64,000 nt of DNA, from assembly GCA_048594975.1 (NCBI GenBank), contig JBMDXQ010000026.1:1-64000 (forward strand), given 5' to 3'. Source of the stretch: JBMDXB01 sp048594975 (GTDB lineage: Bacteria; Acidobacteriota; Vicinamibacteria; Vicinamibacterales; 2-12-FULL-66-21). The position numbers and the translations under genes are program-made. Under the pieces are notes generated by a model. That model worked only from the letters and a program-made list of their open reading frames with translations, did no database searches and was not told the DNA's origin. Of the stretch, positions 1 through 9,634 are shown piece after piece. The first letter of the stretch is position 1, and the number at the start of each line of letters is the position of its first letter.

Positions 1-1
1 G

Positions 2-460
2 AGCGTCGACGTCCTCGCGCCGTCGATGTTCGAGCTGGAGATCTCGCTGGAGCGGTACACGACCGTCGCCGAGCGCGAGACGATCCAGGCGGCCTTCGAG
101 AAGCGCAAGCAGGACGGCCTGCTGTCCACGCTGCAGAAGGCGCCGCGCATCGGCATCTTCCGCGTGCCGGGCAACCTCTCGTGGGACATCAAGTACGCGT
201 TCCGGCAGCGGGGCCGCGACAACCGCACGCGGATCTACCTCATCACGGACCGCAACGTCAGCTTCGCCGAGGCGGCGTCGAGGCCGCGCAGCATGGACTA
301 TCCGTTCACCGTGATCGTGCTGCGGGTCGACGACAACGGGATGGGGGACGGGGAGGTCATGGTTGCCGCGTCGGTCGGGTTCGATCGGCAGGACCTCGTC
401 ATCGAGGAATTCCTCGACCGCCCCGTCCGCCTGACCAAGGTTCGCCTCGTCAAGAAGTAG
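2..460 (+). CDS. Hypothetical protein, 5' end outside window
   Basis: The frame is open from the left edge to a TAG at 458-460, so the true start lies outside. An internal ATG at 26 is not a convincing start because codons upstream continue without a stop. About 150 residues are visible. They look like a soluble alpha/beta protein: an early segment LEISLERYTTVAERE, a middle LITDRNVSFAEAASRPRS, and a hydrophobic strand YPFTVIVLRVDD before a charged end DRPVRLTKVRLVKK. The pattern resembles exported hypothetical proteins common in Acidobacteriota, but I cannot name a function. It converges with the uridine kinase gene, 25 bp away. Confidence 0.7.
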   Translation, partial: SVDVLAPSMFELEISLERYTTVAERETIQAAFEKRKQDGLLSTLQKAPRIGIFRVPGNLSWDIKYAFRQRGRDNRTRIYLITDRNVSFAEAASRPRSMDYPFTVIVLRVDDNGMGDGEVMVAASVGFDRQDLVIEEFLDRPVRLTKVRLVKK

Positions 461-485
461 GGCGGGACTTCAGTCCCGCCACGCG

Positions 486-1109
486 TCACCGAGCCGCGAG
501 GCTTCTGATCAGCGTCAGCAGCATGTCGATCGCGACCGCGTTGTGGCCGCCGCGCGGGATGATCACGTCCGCGTAGCGCTTGCTGGGTTCCACGAAGTCG
601 AGATGCATCGGCTTCACAGTCGCGAGGTACTGATCGATGACGGACGCCACCGTGCGCCCCCGCTCGGTGGTGTCGCGCTGCAGGCGCCGGATGAACCGCG
701 TGTCGTCGTCGGCATCGACGAAGGCCTTGACCTCGAGCAGGCTGCGCAGCGCCGGGTCGGTCAAGATGAGGATGCCCTCGACGATGATCGCGCGGCGCGG
801 CTCGAGCACCTCGGTGTTCGGCTGCCGTGCGTGACGCGCGAAGTCGTAGGTGGGAGCCGCGATCGGCCGCCCCGCCCGCAGCTCCGTCAGGTGCTGGACG
901 AGCAGGTGCGTCTCGAGCGCGTCCGGATGATCGTAATTGAGCGCGGCTCGCTCCTCGAGCCGCAGGTCGTTGCGATCGCGGTAGTACCGATCGTGCTCGA
1001 GCACGGTCACCTCGTCGGTGCCGAGGCTCTCCACGATGTGACGGACGACGGTGGTCTTGCCCGACCCGGAGCCTCCGGCCACCCCGATGACGACCCGCGC
1101 CGGTTCCAT
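486..1109 (-). CDS. udk: Uridine kinase
   Basis: Phosphorylates uridine and cytidine to UMP and CMP in pyrimidine salvage, in the cytoplasm. The 207-residue product has the P-loop GGSGSGKT at about residues 12-19, a substrate segment LEHDRYYRD near residue 40, the conserved NYDHPDA and the Walker-B-like IIVEGILIL. The length matches bacterial Udk. I chose the ATG at 1109 because the protein then begins MEPARVVIGVAGGSGSGKT, a few residues before the P-loop. The frame stays open upstream to about 1457 but that part is low-complexity translation. It stands alone on its strand, divergent from the DUF2339 gene. Confidence 0.93.
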   Translation of the reverse strand: MEPARVVIGVAGGSGSGKTTVVRHIVESLGTDEVTVLEHDRYYRDRNDLRLEERAALNYDHPDALETHLLVQHLTELRAGRPIAAPTYDFARHARQPNTEVLEPRRAIIVEGILILTDPALRSLLEVKAFVDADDDTRFIRRLQRDTTERGRTVASVIDQYLATVKPMHLDFVEPSKRYADVIIPRGGHNAVAIDMLLTLIRSLAAR

Positions 1110-1268
1110 GTGAAGAAGCGTAGCAGCATCCGCCTCGGCCGGAGGCGCCGGCCCTCGTCCCGCGTTGCGTGTGAGCGGTCGGCCTTCCGCAGCCGGCGTC
1201 CGTCCGGCCGCCCATCGCTTAAGATATCCACATCCCCGGCTACGACCCGCGACACCCCGGAGGTGTAG

Positions 1269-4200
1269 TTGGAGGCCCTGCTGATCCTGCTCGGCCTGGC
1301 AGCGCTTGTCATCCCTTTCGTGCTGCCGATCGTTTCGCTGATCGTCGGTTACGGCACGCGCCGCCGTGTCGCCGCACTCGAGGCGCAACTCGAAGAGCAG
1401 AGGGCGACGGCCCGGCGCCTCCTCGCCAGGCTTGAGGAGATTCGGCGCTCCGAACACGCGGCGGTGTCCGCATCCGCAGCCGGCGAGGCCGTGCCCGCCG
1501 TCGGAGGATCACGCGAGAGCGTGACCGAGCCGCCGCCGCCCGCGCCGACGCCACACCCGTCCGCTCCGGTAACGCCGACGATCCCGGCGGTTGTCGAGCG
1601 GAGGCCACCTGTTCCGGTAGTCGCGCCGAAGCCAGTGACTCCCCGCGAGCTTCCCCGGACGCCCGCGCCGACGTCGGCACGGCCGGCGACTCCTCTTCTT
1701 CCCCGACCGGCTGCCGCCGCCCAGCCTGACGCAGTGACGCCGCCGCCGGCGCCGCCACCGCCGGGGGCGCCGCGGCGGCCGGAACCACGGCCTGGACCGG
1801 CTCGTCCCGCGTTCGACTGGGAAAACCTGGTCGGCGTCAAGCTGTTCTCGGCCATCGCCGGGATCGCGCTGGTGCTCGCAGCGCTGTTCTTCCTGCGCTA
1901 TTCGATCGAGCACGGCTGGCTGCAGCCGCCCGTCCGCGTGCTCATCGGCGTTGTCGTCGGCATCGGATTGCTGGTCGTCTGCGAGCTGAAGGCGGCACGG
2001 AAGTACCCGGCCACGGCGAACGCGCTCGACGCGGCCGCCATCGCCATCCTGTTCTCGACGTTCTTCGCAGCGCACGCGCAGTGGGACCTGATTCCCGGCG
2101 CCGTCGCCTTCGTGCTGCTCGCCATGGTCACGGCCGTCGCGGTCCTGCTGTCGATCCGCCGAGAGTCGCTTTTCATCGCCGTCCTCGGCCTGCTCGGCGG
2201 CTTCGCCACGCCGGCGCTGCTCTCGACGGGTGAGAACCGCCCGATTCCCCTCTTCGCGTATCTGCTGCTGCTCAACATCGGACTGGCCTGGGTGGCGTAC
2301 CGGAAGCGCTGGCCAATCCTGAGCGTGCTGACGCTCGGGTTCACCACCCTGTACCAGTGGGGCTGGGTGCTGACGTTCCTCGCCGCAAGCGAACCGTCGC
2401 TCGCGATGGCCATTTTCCTGCTATTCCCCGTGGTCACGTTCGCCGCGCTCGTGCTGGCCGGCCGGGCCGCGGCCGGCCGGGAGACGCTCGACCCCGTGTT
2501 CGAAAGGACCGCGGCGGTTGCGGCGGTGCTGCCGCTGCTGTTTGCCGCGTACTTTGCCGCGGTACCTGCGTACGGCGCGCGCGCGGCGCTGCTGTTCGGG
2601 TTCCTCCTGCTGCTCGACGCCGGCCTGCTCGCCATCGCGATCGCGCGCCGGCAGTACGCGCTGCACGTGGGGAGCGCCGTCGCAACGCTGCTGGTCACGG
2701 CGGTGTGGGTCGCGCGCTCCTACGCGCCCGGCGCGCGGTTCACTGCCATCGGCTTCACGTCCGCGTTCGTAGCGTTCTTCCTCGCGGGGCCGGCCCTCGC
2801 CGCCCGGTTCCGGCGGCCGCTCGACGACGCCGCGCAAAGGGCGACGTTCGCCGCACCGGCGCTGCTGTTCGTCTTTGCCGCTCTGGCCGGCCTCGAGCCG
2901 GAATTCGGCCGATCGCCGTTGCCGTTGTTCGGCGTGCTGCTTGCGCTCGTCATGGCTTGCGCGTGGCGCGCGCTTGCGACCGGGCAGGGTGGCCTCTACT
3001 ACGTCGCCTCGTTCTTCGCGGTCGCCGCACAGGCCCTGTGGTCGATCTCGCACCTGGCTCCCGGCCGACTCGGTGCGGCCGTCGCGATCTACGGCGCGTT
3101 CGGCCTCGTCGCGCTCGGCGTCCCGCTGGCAGCGCGGCGGCGCGGCGCCCCGTTGCAGCCGGAGGCCGCGGGTGGCGTTTTTCTGCTCGCCAGCCTCGCC
3201 CTGCTCCTGTTCCTGGCCACCGGGTCCATCGCACCGTCCGCGTTGTGGGCGCTCGGGATCCTCCTCGCGATCCTGAACGCCGCGCTGTTCATCGAAAGCG
3301 CATCCGGCCGCCTGCCGCTGGTGTCGCAGGCCGGCTCGGTGTTCTCGTGGGTGATCCTGGCGACGTGGTGGACCCGCGCGGCGGCGACCGTAGGGCTGCT
3401 GCCGTCGCTCGCGTTCGTCGCCGGGCTGACGCTGCTCACGCTCGCCGGACACGCGTGGGCGTACGCGGACGCGCGGCGGCGACTGCCGGGCGCCGGCGAC
3501 CTGGCGCCGAGCTTCGCCAGCGGCCTGTATCTCGGGCTGATCGGACACCTCTTCCTGTTCTTCGTTGCGCTCAATCGCGAATGGTCGGTGCCGCCATGGC
3601 CGTTGTTCGGCACCATCCTCGTGCTGACGCTGGCGACGAGCGCCGCCTCGCTGGCTCCGGGCGCAGGTGTCCTGCACGCGGCGGGGGTGTTGGCCGCCGC
3701 CGTCATCGTCTCTGCCTGGACCGCGATTGCTGCGATGATGCCCTGGACCGTGGTGGCTGTGGGCGCATCGCTGGCGGTGACGCTGCTGGCACTCGGCTGG
3801 CAAGGGCTCGCGCGGCCGCATGGCCGTGCCGCGGCCGCCATCGTCGCGGGCGCGGTATTGTTCACCGCCGAGGTCACTGCGATCCTCGCGGGCGCCGCGC
3901 CGGGACCACCTCCGGCAGTGGTCCTTGTCCCCGCCCACGTCGTCAATCTCGGCCTGATCCTGGTGGTCACCTGGCGCAACCGATGGCGGAGGATTGCCGT
4001 GGTGGCGGCCGGCGTGGCGTGGGTCGCGACGCTTGCCTGGCAGGAGACGCGACCGGCGGAGGAGTGGCCGTCGCTGCTCGCGCTGGCGACGGCGGTGTAC
4101 GCAGTCTTCGTCGCCTACCCGCTCACCATCGGGAGACGATCCGCCGCGACACGGGATCCATGGCTGGCCGCCGTCGTCGCGAGCGCGACGGCGTTCTTCG

Positions 4201-5060
4201 CCGCCCGGCACGCGCTCGAGGACGGAGGATACGCCTCGATCGTGGGAATCGTACCCGTGGCCGAGGCGCTCGTGATGGCCGGGCTGCTGCGCATGCTGCT
4301 GCGGCTGGAAACGCCGGGAGAGCGCGACCTCGGGCGACTGGCGCTCGTCGCCGGCGCGGCGCTCGCGTTCGTGACGGTGGCGATTCCGCTGCAGCTCGGC
4401 CACCAGTGGATTACCATCGGCTGGGCGCTGGAGGGCGCGGCGCTCGCCTGGCTGTACCGCCGCGTGCCGCATCGCGGGCTGCTGCTGGCGTCGACCGGAC
4501 TGCTCGCGGCGGTGTTCGTGCGGCTCGCCCTCAACCCCGAGGTTCTCGTCTACGAGCCGCGGGGGGCGCTTCGCATCCTCAACTGGTATCTTTACGCCTA
4601 CACGATCGCGGCTGCCGCGATGTTCGCCGCTGCGTGGTGGCTTTCCCGGACGGACGACGCCATGGGCGGCTTTCTCCGCGTGTCGCGCCTGCTGCCGGCC
4701 GCCGCCGTCGTCCTGCTGTTCCTGCTGCTCAACATCGAGATCGCGGACTACTTCGCAACCGGCCCGGAGATCGTGTTCCGTTTCGGCGCCGCGGTCTCGC
4801 AGGACCTGACCTACACCATCGGCTGGCTCGTGTTCGGGATGATCTTGCTGGCGTCAGGTATCTACCTGCACGTGCGGCCGGCGCGGATCACTGCGGTCGC
4901 GCTCATTGCGATCACGGCGTGCAAGTGTTTCCTCTACGATCTCGGGTCGCTCGGCGGACTCTACCGGGTTGCCTCGCTCGTCGGGCTCGCCATCTCGCTC
5001 GCGCTGGTGGCGCTCGCGATCCAGAAGTACGTGCTGGCCAGGCCGGAGCAGGCGGCGTGA
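1269..5060 (+). CDS. DUF2339 family polytopic membrane protein
   Basis: The 1263-residue product starts at a TTG preceded by GGAGG. One N-terminal membrane helix (residues 3-25) is followed by a coiled coil (about 30-62), a Pro/Ala-rich linker to about residue 180, and then the typical DUF2339 core beginning FDWENLVGVKLFSAIAGIA. The rest is an almost unbroken series of hydrophobic helices, perhaps 30 or more. DUF2339 proteins are inner-membrane proteins of unknown activity. The gene is coupled by ATGA to a DUF3999 gene, the usual partner of this family, so the two probably act together. The family call is firm, the function unknown. Confidence 0.9.
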   Translation: MEALLILLGLAALVIPFVLPIVSLIVGYGTRRRVAALEAQLEEQRATARRLLARLEEIRRSEHAAVSASAAGEAVPAVGGSRESVTEPPPPAPTPHPSAPVTPTIPAVVERRPPVPVVAPKPVTPRELPRTPAPTSARPATPLLPRPAAAAQPDAVTPPPAPPPPGAPRRPEPRPGPARPAFDWENLVGVKLFSAIAGIALVLAALFFLRYSIEHGWLQPPVRVLIGVVVGIGLLVVCELKAARKYPATANALDAAAIAILFSTFFAAHAQWDLIPGAVAFVLLAMVTAVAVLLSIRRESLFIAVLGLLGGFATPALLSTGENRPIPLFAYLLLLNIGLAWVAYRKRWPILSVLTLGFTTLYQWGWVLTFLAASEPSLAMAIFLLFPVVTFAALVLAGRAAAGRETLDPVFERTAAVAAVLPLLFAAYFAAVPAYGARAALLFGFLLLLDAGLLAIAIARRQYALHVGSAVATLLVTAVWVARSYAPGARFTAIGFTSAFVAFFLAGPALAARFRRPLDDAAQRATFAAPALLFVFAALAGLEPEFGRSPLPLFGVLLALVMACAWRALATGQGGLYYVASFFAVAAQALWSISHLAPGRLGAAVAIYGAFGLVALGVPLAARRRGAPLQPEAAGGVFLLASLALLLFLATGSIAPSALWALGILLAILNAALFIESASGRLPLVSQAGSVFSWVILATWWTRAAATVGLLPSLAFVAGLTLLTLAGHAWAYADARRRLPGAGDLAPSFASGLYLGLIGHLFLFFVALNREWSVPPWPLFGTILVLTLATSAASLAPGAGVLHAAGVLAAAVIVSAWTAIAAMMPWTVVAVGASLAVTLLALGWQGLARPHGRAAAAIVAGAVLFTAEVTAILAGAAPGPPPAVVLVPAHVVNLGLILVVTWRNRWRRIAVVAAGVAWVATLAWQETRPAEEWPSLLALATAVYAVFVAYPLTIGRRSAATRDPWLAAVVASATAFFAARHALEDGGYASIVGIVPVAEALVMAGLLRMLLRLETPGERDLGRLALVAGAALAFVTVAIPLQLGHQWITIGWALEGAALAWLYRRVPHRGLLLASTGLLAAVFVRLALNPEVLVYEPRGALRILNWYLYAYTIAAAAMFAAAWWLSRTDDAMGGFLRVSRLLPAAAVVLLFLLLNIEIADYFATGPEIVFRFGAAVSQDLTYTIGWLVFGMILLASGIYLHVRPARITAVALIAITACKCFLYDLGSLGGLYRVASLVGLAISLALVALAIQKYVLARPEQAA

Positions 5061-7114
5061 TGGGGCGACGCCTGTACGGTGTGACGGCTGCCTGCGTCCT
5101 CGCGTCGGCCGTGGCCTGGGGTCAGGCGGCGCAGCCGCCGTACACCCCGCGCTTCGAGCGGCCGGTCGTCACCTCCGGCAGCGGCGCGCATCGGCTCGGG
5201 CCGGACGTCGTGCTGCTCTCCGGCGCCTCGCCGTTCGCCCGCGTCCGCACTGCCGGCGCCGGGCAAGCCGTGCGTGCGGTCGCTTACGGCGGGCTCGCGG
5301 ACCTGCGCCTCATGACCCGCGACGGCCGCGAGATCGGATACCTGCTCGTCTACGAGGACCCGGTGGATCGCTGGATGGCGGGGGACGTTATCCCCATCTC
5401 GCCGGTCGAGACGGCGGCGAAGAAGACCAGCGGCTTCGAGCTGGACCTGGGAACGGCACGGGCGCTCGACGCCATCCGCGTCGAAGGGGTGCCGGCGCCA
5501 TTCTTGAAACCTCTGGTCCTCGAAGGCAGCGGAGATCGCGAGCGCTGGTCGGTGCTCGCGGCGGAGGCGACGCTCTTCGACCTGCCGGCCGAGAAGCTAC
5601 AGCAGCTGTCGGTCGCGTTCCCGGCCGGCACGTATCGCTACCTCCGTGCGACCTGGGACGACACCCACAGCGCGCGCGTGCCGATGCCGCGCGTCGTCGA
5701 GGTGCGGTCGGCGGGCGAGACACGGCCGGCGGCCCCGCTGACCGCCGGTCTGGCCATCGAGCGGAGCGCCAGCGAGCCCCGCCGCAGCCGGTACCGCGTC
5801 CGGCTGCCGCGCGCGAACCTGCCGATCGTCGCCCTCGCGTTCGACGTCGGAGGCGGGCACGTCTATCGTGCGGTCACAGTATCCGAAGCCCGCCTCGCCG
5901 GGGGCGAGGCCGTGCCTACGGAAATCGGGCGCGGCACGATCGCACGGGTGACGCGAAGCGGTGCCACCGCCTCGCAGCTGCGAATTCCGATCGCGCCGCC
6001 GCGTGAAGCGGAGCTCGACGTGCTCATCGAGGACGGCAGCAACCTTCCGCTCGACGTAAAGGGGATCGCTGCTGAGTTCGCCGAACTCCCCTGGATCTAC
6101 TTCGAAGCGCCCGGCGAACCGGTGGTGGCGCGCTACGGCGCCAGCCGAGCACAGCCGCCGTCGTACGACCTGGAGGCCGCGCGCGCGTCGATCCGCATCG
6201 CCGAGGTCCCTGAAGCGAGCTGGGGCGAGCCGCGCGAAATTGCTCCTGCCGCTCCAGCCGCGATGCCGGCGCCGCTCGCCGGTGCTGAAATCGACCCTGC
6301 CGCCTTCCGCTTCCAGCGCGCGCTGCCCGACGGCCCCTCCGGCCTGTCGGCACTGATCCTGGACGCTGACGTCCTGGCGCACAGCCGCGGGCCGTCCCAG
6401 CGGTTCGCCGACGTGCGCATCGTCGACGACGGCGGGCGGCAGGTGCCGTATCTCATCGAGCGGCGAGAGGAGCCGTTGACGCTGGAACTGGAACCGAAAT
6501 CGTACCAGCCGAACGCGCGCGAGCTGCGCCCGAACGAGGGCAGTCGTCGATCCGCATACCTGGTGCGGCTTCCCTACGAGGGTCTGCCCGACCTCAGGAT
6601 CGTGATTGAGACGTCCGCCCGCGTATTCCAGCGGAACGTGCAGGCCGGGATCGAACGGCCGCCGGACCGGCGGCGGCGGGAGAACTGGTTCGAGGTTCGG
6701 GCGGCCTCGACATGGCAGCACGCCGACGAGTCGAGGCCCGCACCGGCGTTGACGCTCGCCGTCGGGTCGGGAGTACCGCGCGACCTCGTCATCGTCGTCG
6801 AGGAGGGCGACAATCAACCGCTGCCGATCGCCGCGGTACGGGGGCTGCTGCCCTCGTACCGGTTTCGGTTCCATCGTCGCGCGGGTCCGCTGCGCGTCGT
6901 GTACGGCCGCGACGATGCTGCGGCGCCCCAGTACGACCTCGTCCTGCTCGCACCGCAGGTGATGGGTGCGATGGCGCGCGAGATCGCAGCCGCGCCGGCG
7001 GTCGCGGCGGCGCCGGCCGCGCCGCAGCTGTTGTCGCCGTGGACGTTCTGGATCGGTCTCGCACTCTCCGTGATCGTGCTGATCGCAATCATCGCCAGGC
7101 TGGCCAGGAGCTGA
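5060..7114 (+). CDS. DUF3999 family exported, membrane-anchored protein
   Basis: The 684-residue product overlaps the stop of the DUF2339 gene (ATGA at 5060), which implies translational coupling. It has a signal peptide (YGVTAACVLASAVAWGQA), a long beta-rich periplasmic region with carbohydrate-binding-like segments such as GFELDLGTARALDAIRVEG, and one C-terminal helix at about residues 657-680 (SPWTFWIGLALSVIVLIAII) ending in a short basic tail. This is the layout of DUF3999 proteins, which nearly always sit beside DUF2339. The role is unknown. An envelope sensor or sugar-binding function is only inference. Confidence 0.85.
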   Translation: MGRRLYGVTAACVLASAVAWGQAAQPPYTPRFERPVVTSGSGAHRLGPDVVLLSGASPFARVRTAGAGQAVRAVAYGGLADLRLMTRDGREIGYLLVYEDPVDRWMAGDVIPISPVETAAKKTSGFELDLGTARALDAIRVEGVPAPFLKPLVLEGSGDRERWSVLAAEATLFDLPAEKLQQLSVAFPAGTYRYLRATWDDTHSARVPMPRVVEVRSAGETRPAAPLTAGLAIERSASEPRRSRYRVRLPRANLPIVALAFDVGGGHVYRAVTVSEARLAGGEAVPTEIGRGTIARVTRSGATASQLRIPIAPPREAELDVLIEDGSNLPLDVKGIAAEFAELPWIYFEAPGEPVVARYGASRAQPPSYDLEAARASIRIAEVPEASWGEPREIAPAAPAAMPAPLAGAEIDPAAFRFQRALPDGPSGLSALILDADVLAHSRGPSQRFADVRIVDDGGRQVPYLIERREEPLTLELEPKSYQPNARELRPNEGSRRSAYLVRLPYEGLPDLRIVIETSARVFQRNVQAGIERPPDRRRRENWFEVRAASTWQHADESRPAPALTLAVGSGVPRDLVIVVEEGDNQPLPIAAVRGLLPSYRFRFHRRAGPLRVVYGRDDAAAPQYDLVLLAPQVMGAMAREIAAAPAVAAAPAAPQLLSPWTFWIGLALSVIVLIAIIARLARS

Positions 7115-7123
7115 GGCTTCCTG

Positions 7124-8644
7124 TCACGCGACGAGCCAGAAGACCAGAGCCGCCGCAATGAGCCCGGGCGCAAGCCAGAACGTGCGTGGGATCGGCTGTG
7201 GGGGCGATAGCTGTGCCGACAGGCTCGCGTTCGGAGGCGCAGCCGACCGTGCGTTCTCCTTCGGCTGCGGCGGCAGCGACTTCTCCCGCTGCAGGGTGCG
7301 TGCGATCTTCTGAACCTCGTCCATCACGCGCAGGAGATTCCCGCTCCAGATTTTCGCGACTTGCTGCTCGGTGTAGCCGCGGCGCACGAGTTCGAGCGTC
7401 ACGTTGAACGTCTCCTCGGCGCCGTTCCACCCGTCGACACCGCCACCGCCATCGAAATCGGACGAGATCCCGACGTGGTCGATTCCGATCGTCTTCACGA
7501 GGTAGTCGATGTGATCGACGAAGTCCTTCACCGTGGCGCGCGGCGGAGGCGGGACACGCTTGTCGAGTTCGGCGAGGCGTGCCATGAGCGCCTCGCGCTT
7601 CTCGTCGGTGAGTTGCGCGAGGGCGGCGCCGCGCCCGCTCCCCTGAGCGGCACCGGCGGTCGGCGCGCCCCGTCCGCGTCCGCCGCCGCGGCCGCCGCGC
7701 ACCAGGCTTCCCGCGGGCAGGCCGAATTCCGCGGCCAGCTGGTCCAGCGCCGCGAAACGTTCGGGCGAGGGCGGCAGCGGGGTCTTGACATAGCTCGAGA
7801 GTGCCACCGCCTGCACGACCCCGCCGTTCTTCCTGATTGCCAGCAGCAGTTCGTCATCCAGGTTCCGGCTGTGATCGCAGAGGGCGCGGGCGCCGGAGTG
7901 CGAGGCGATGACCGGCGCTTTCGACAGCGCGATCGCCTGGAGGTTGGCGGCCCTGGACGGGTGGGAGACGTCCACCATGATCCCCGTGCGATTGAGTTCC
8001 GCGATGACGCGGCGGCCGAGCGGGCTGAGGCCGTTGTGCAGCCACTCGCCGGACGCCTCGCCGCTATTCGAGTCGGCGAGCTGGCTGTGGCCGTTGTGCG
8101 CGAGCGAGAGGTAGCGAGCGCCCCGATCGTAGAACTCGCGCACGCGCGCGATGGCCGTCGTCTCGTCGCCGAGCGGATAGCCGTTCTCCACGCCGATGAG
8201 CGCCACCTTCTTGCCGGTGGCGTTGATGCGGCGCACGTCGGCGGCGGTAAGCGCCAGCCCGATGCGGTCCGGCGCGATCTCCTTGGTGAGCCGGTGGATC
8301 GCCTCGAACTTCTCGACAGCCGCCTCGTAAGCGGTGTCGTATCCCTCCCGGGTGAGCGGGCCCTGTCCGACGTAGACGATGAAGAACGCCGCGTCGAGCC
8401 CGCCGTCAACCATCTTCGGCAGGTTGACCTGGTTGGGCAGCCGCTGCGTGTAGTTCCGTTCGGCGGTGAAGTTGCGCGGGCTGATGTCGTCGTGCGTGTC
8501 GAGCGCGATGACGCGCTCGTGTATGACACGCGCCTTCCGTGCCAGCGCGTCCTCGCCGCCCGGCTGCGAGCCTTCCGGACCGGGTGCCGCTGCCGCAGCC
8601 GCGATGACGGCCGCCGCCACGCACAGGAGCGCTCGGGATGCCAT
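7124..8644 (-). CDS. Membrane dipeptidase, peptidase family M19, exported
   Basis: Zinc peptidase of the renal dipeptidase family, cleaving dipeptides, often with a D-residue or dehydro residue at the second position. The 506-residue product has a signal peptide (RALLCVAAAVIAAAAAAPG), the metal site VIALDTHDD, a bridging Glu in GVENGYPL, histidines in DVSHPSRA and ASHSGARALCDHSRN, and the aspartate of GISSDFDGGG. A Gly/Arg-rich insert (RGGRGGGRGRG) lies near residue 315 and a single helix (APGLIAAALVFWLVA) ends the protein, so it is probably held on the outer face of the inner membrane. It is convergent with the DUF3999 gene and one of four peptidase genes in 7 kb. Confidence 0.9.
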   Translation of the reverse strand: MASRALLCVAAAVIAAAAAAPGPEGSQPGGEDALARKARVIHERVIALDTHDDISPRNFTAERNYTQRLPNQVNLPKMVDGGLDAAFFIVYVGQGPLTREGYDTAYEAAVEKFEAIHRLTKEIAPDRIGLALTAADVRRINATGKKVALIGVENGYPLGDETTAIARVREFYDRGARYLSLAHNGHSQLADSNSGEASGEWLHNGLSPLGRRVIAELNRTGIMVDVSHPSRAANLQAIALSKAPVIASHSGARALCDHSRNLDDELLLAIRKNGGVVQAVALSSYVKTPLPPSPERFAALDQLAAEFGLPAGSLVRGGRGGGRGRGAPTAGAAQGSGRGAALAQLTDEKREALMARLAELDKRVPPPPRATVKDFVDHIDYLVKTIGIDHVGISSDFDGGGGVDGWNGAEETFNVTLELVRRGYTEQQVAKIWSGNLLRVMDEVQKIARTLQREKSLPPQPKENARSAAPPNASLSAQLSPPQPIPRTFWLAPGLIAAALVFWLVA

Positions 8645-8674
8645 GATGCCTCCTTCGAGCCGAAGCAGGCGGTA

Positions 8675-9510
8675 TTAGACCACAGGGTCGGGCCCGCCCC
8701 GTTCCTCCGTCCGAAGCGAGCGCATCGGATCCAGCCGGGCGGCGCGACGGGCCGGGAGCCACTTGGCGGCGCCCGCGAGCGCCAGCACCACCGCCATCGC
8801 CGCGAAGACGCCGATCAGCCACGAGTAGAGCCGGCGCTGCGCCAGCGATCGCTCGCTCGACTCCTCCATCGTGCGCACCCCGTAGAGCGCGAGATCGGCG
8901 TCGAGCTCGCGTATTGCGGCACGAGCGCTGGACGCGACGCTCGCCGCATCGCCGGCGGTGCGCATCGCGACCGTCAGCGCTTGGGGCGGGCTCCTGGCGG
9001 AGCGGCCTGTAGACGCCGGGCCGCATGGGCCGCTCGAGACCGTAGTGCTTCACGTCGTGGACCACGCCGATCACCGTCATCCACTCCTTGAGTTCCGCCC
9101 ACCCGATTCGCTTGCCAGCGGGTTCGTCCCGCGCGCCCAGAACGTCCGCACGAACGTCTCGTTGGCAACGACGACGCGGTTGTCGCCCCGGCCGTCGTGT
9201 TCGTCGAAGAACCGGCCGATCTTGAGGCGGATGCCCATCGCGGCAAAATATCCGGGCGAGGCCGGCCGGCAGAGCGTCGCCGGGTTCGGTTCGCCGGTGC
9301 CCGCCCTCGACGTCGTAAAACGTGCCCCGGTGGCACGCGAGCGGAGCGCACGACACCAGCCCGACGTGTTCGACGCCGGGCAGCGCGGCCAGCCGCTGCT
9401 CGAGCCGGTTCCAGAACGCCAGGCGTTTCGCGCCGCGCTGCGCCTCCGGGGTCTTCGGCGGATCGCCGTAGACCGCCTCTGGCAGCCCCCTCGGGCGGGG
9501 ATCTGAGCTC
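8675..9510 (-). pseudogene. Decayed ADOP/MacB-type ABC permease gene with an internal deletion
   Basis: Pieces of one ADOP (acidobacterial duplicated orphan permease) can be read in order but in different frames. They are FWNRLEQRLAALPGVEHVG (about 9370-9430), SPGYFAAMGIRLKIGRFFDE (about 9200-9260), MTVIGVVHDVKHYGLERP (about 9030-9085), then ELDADLALYGVRTMEES and LIGVFAAMAVVLALAGA (about 8765-8915). The last helix runs straight into WLPARRAARLDPMRSLR. In intact family members these two segments are separated by well over 100 residues. At least three frameshifts plus a deletion make this a relic. Its upstream end lies just before the DPP IV gene. Confidence 0.8.
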
Positions 9511-9634
9511 GGCCACACCGAAGCATTGCGGCGATCCCCGCGTCGCGCGGCCCCTTCGTCGGCCGCGGCCGGCATCGCCAGGACGTCGGCACCTGTACGG
9601 TAAAGTGAGGGCTCGGTTTCTTCCTGGAGCGCCC

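Noticed and set aside
2357..5059. Long open frames on both strands across the DUF2339 gene
   Set aside because: Arg/Ala/Pro-rich composition, no family features, and they are explained by high GC at third positions of the real gene.
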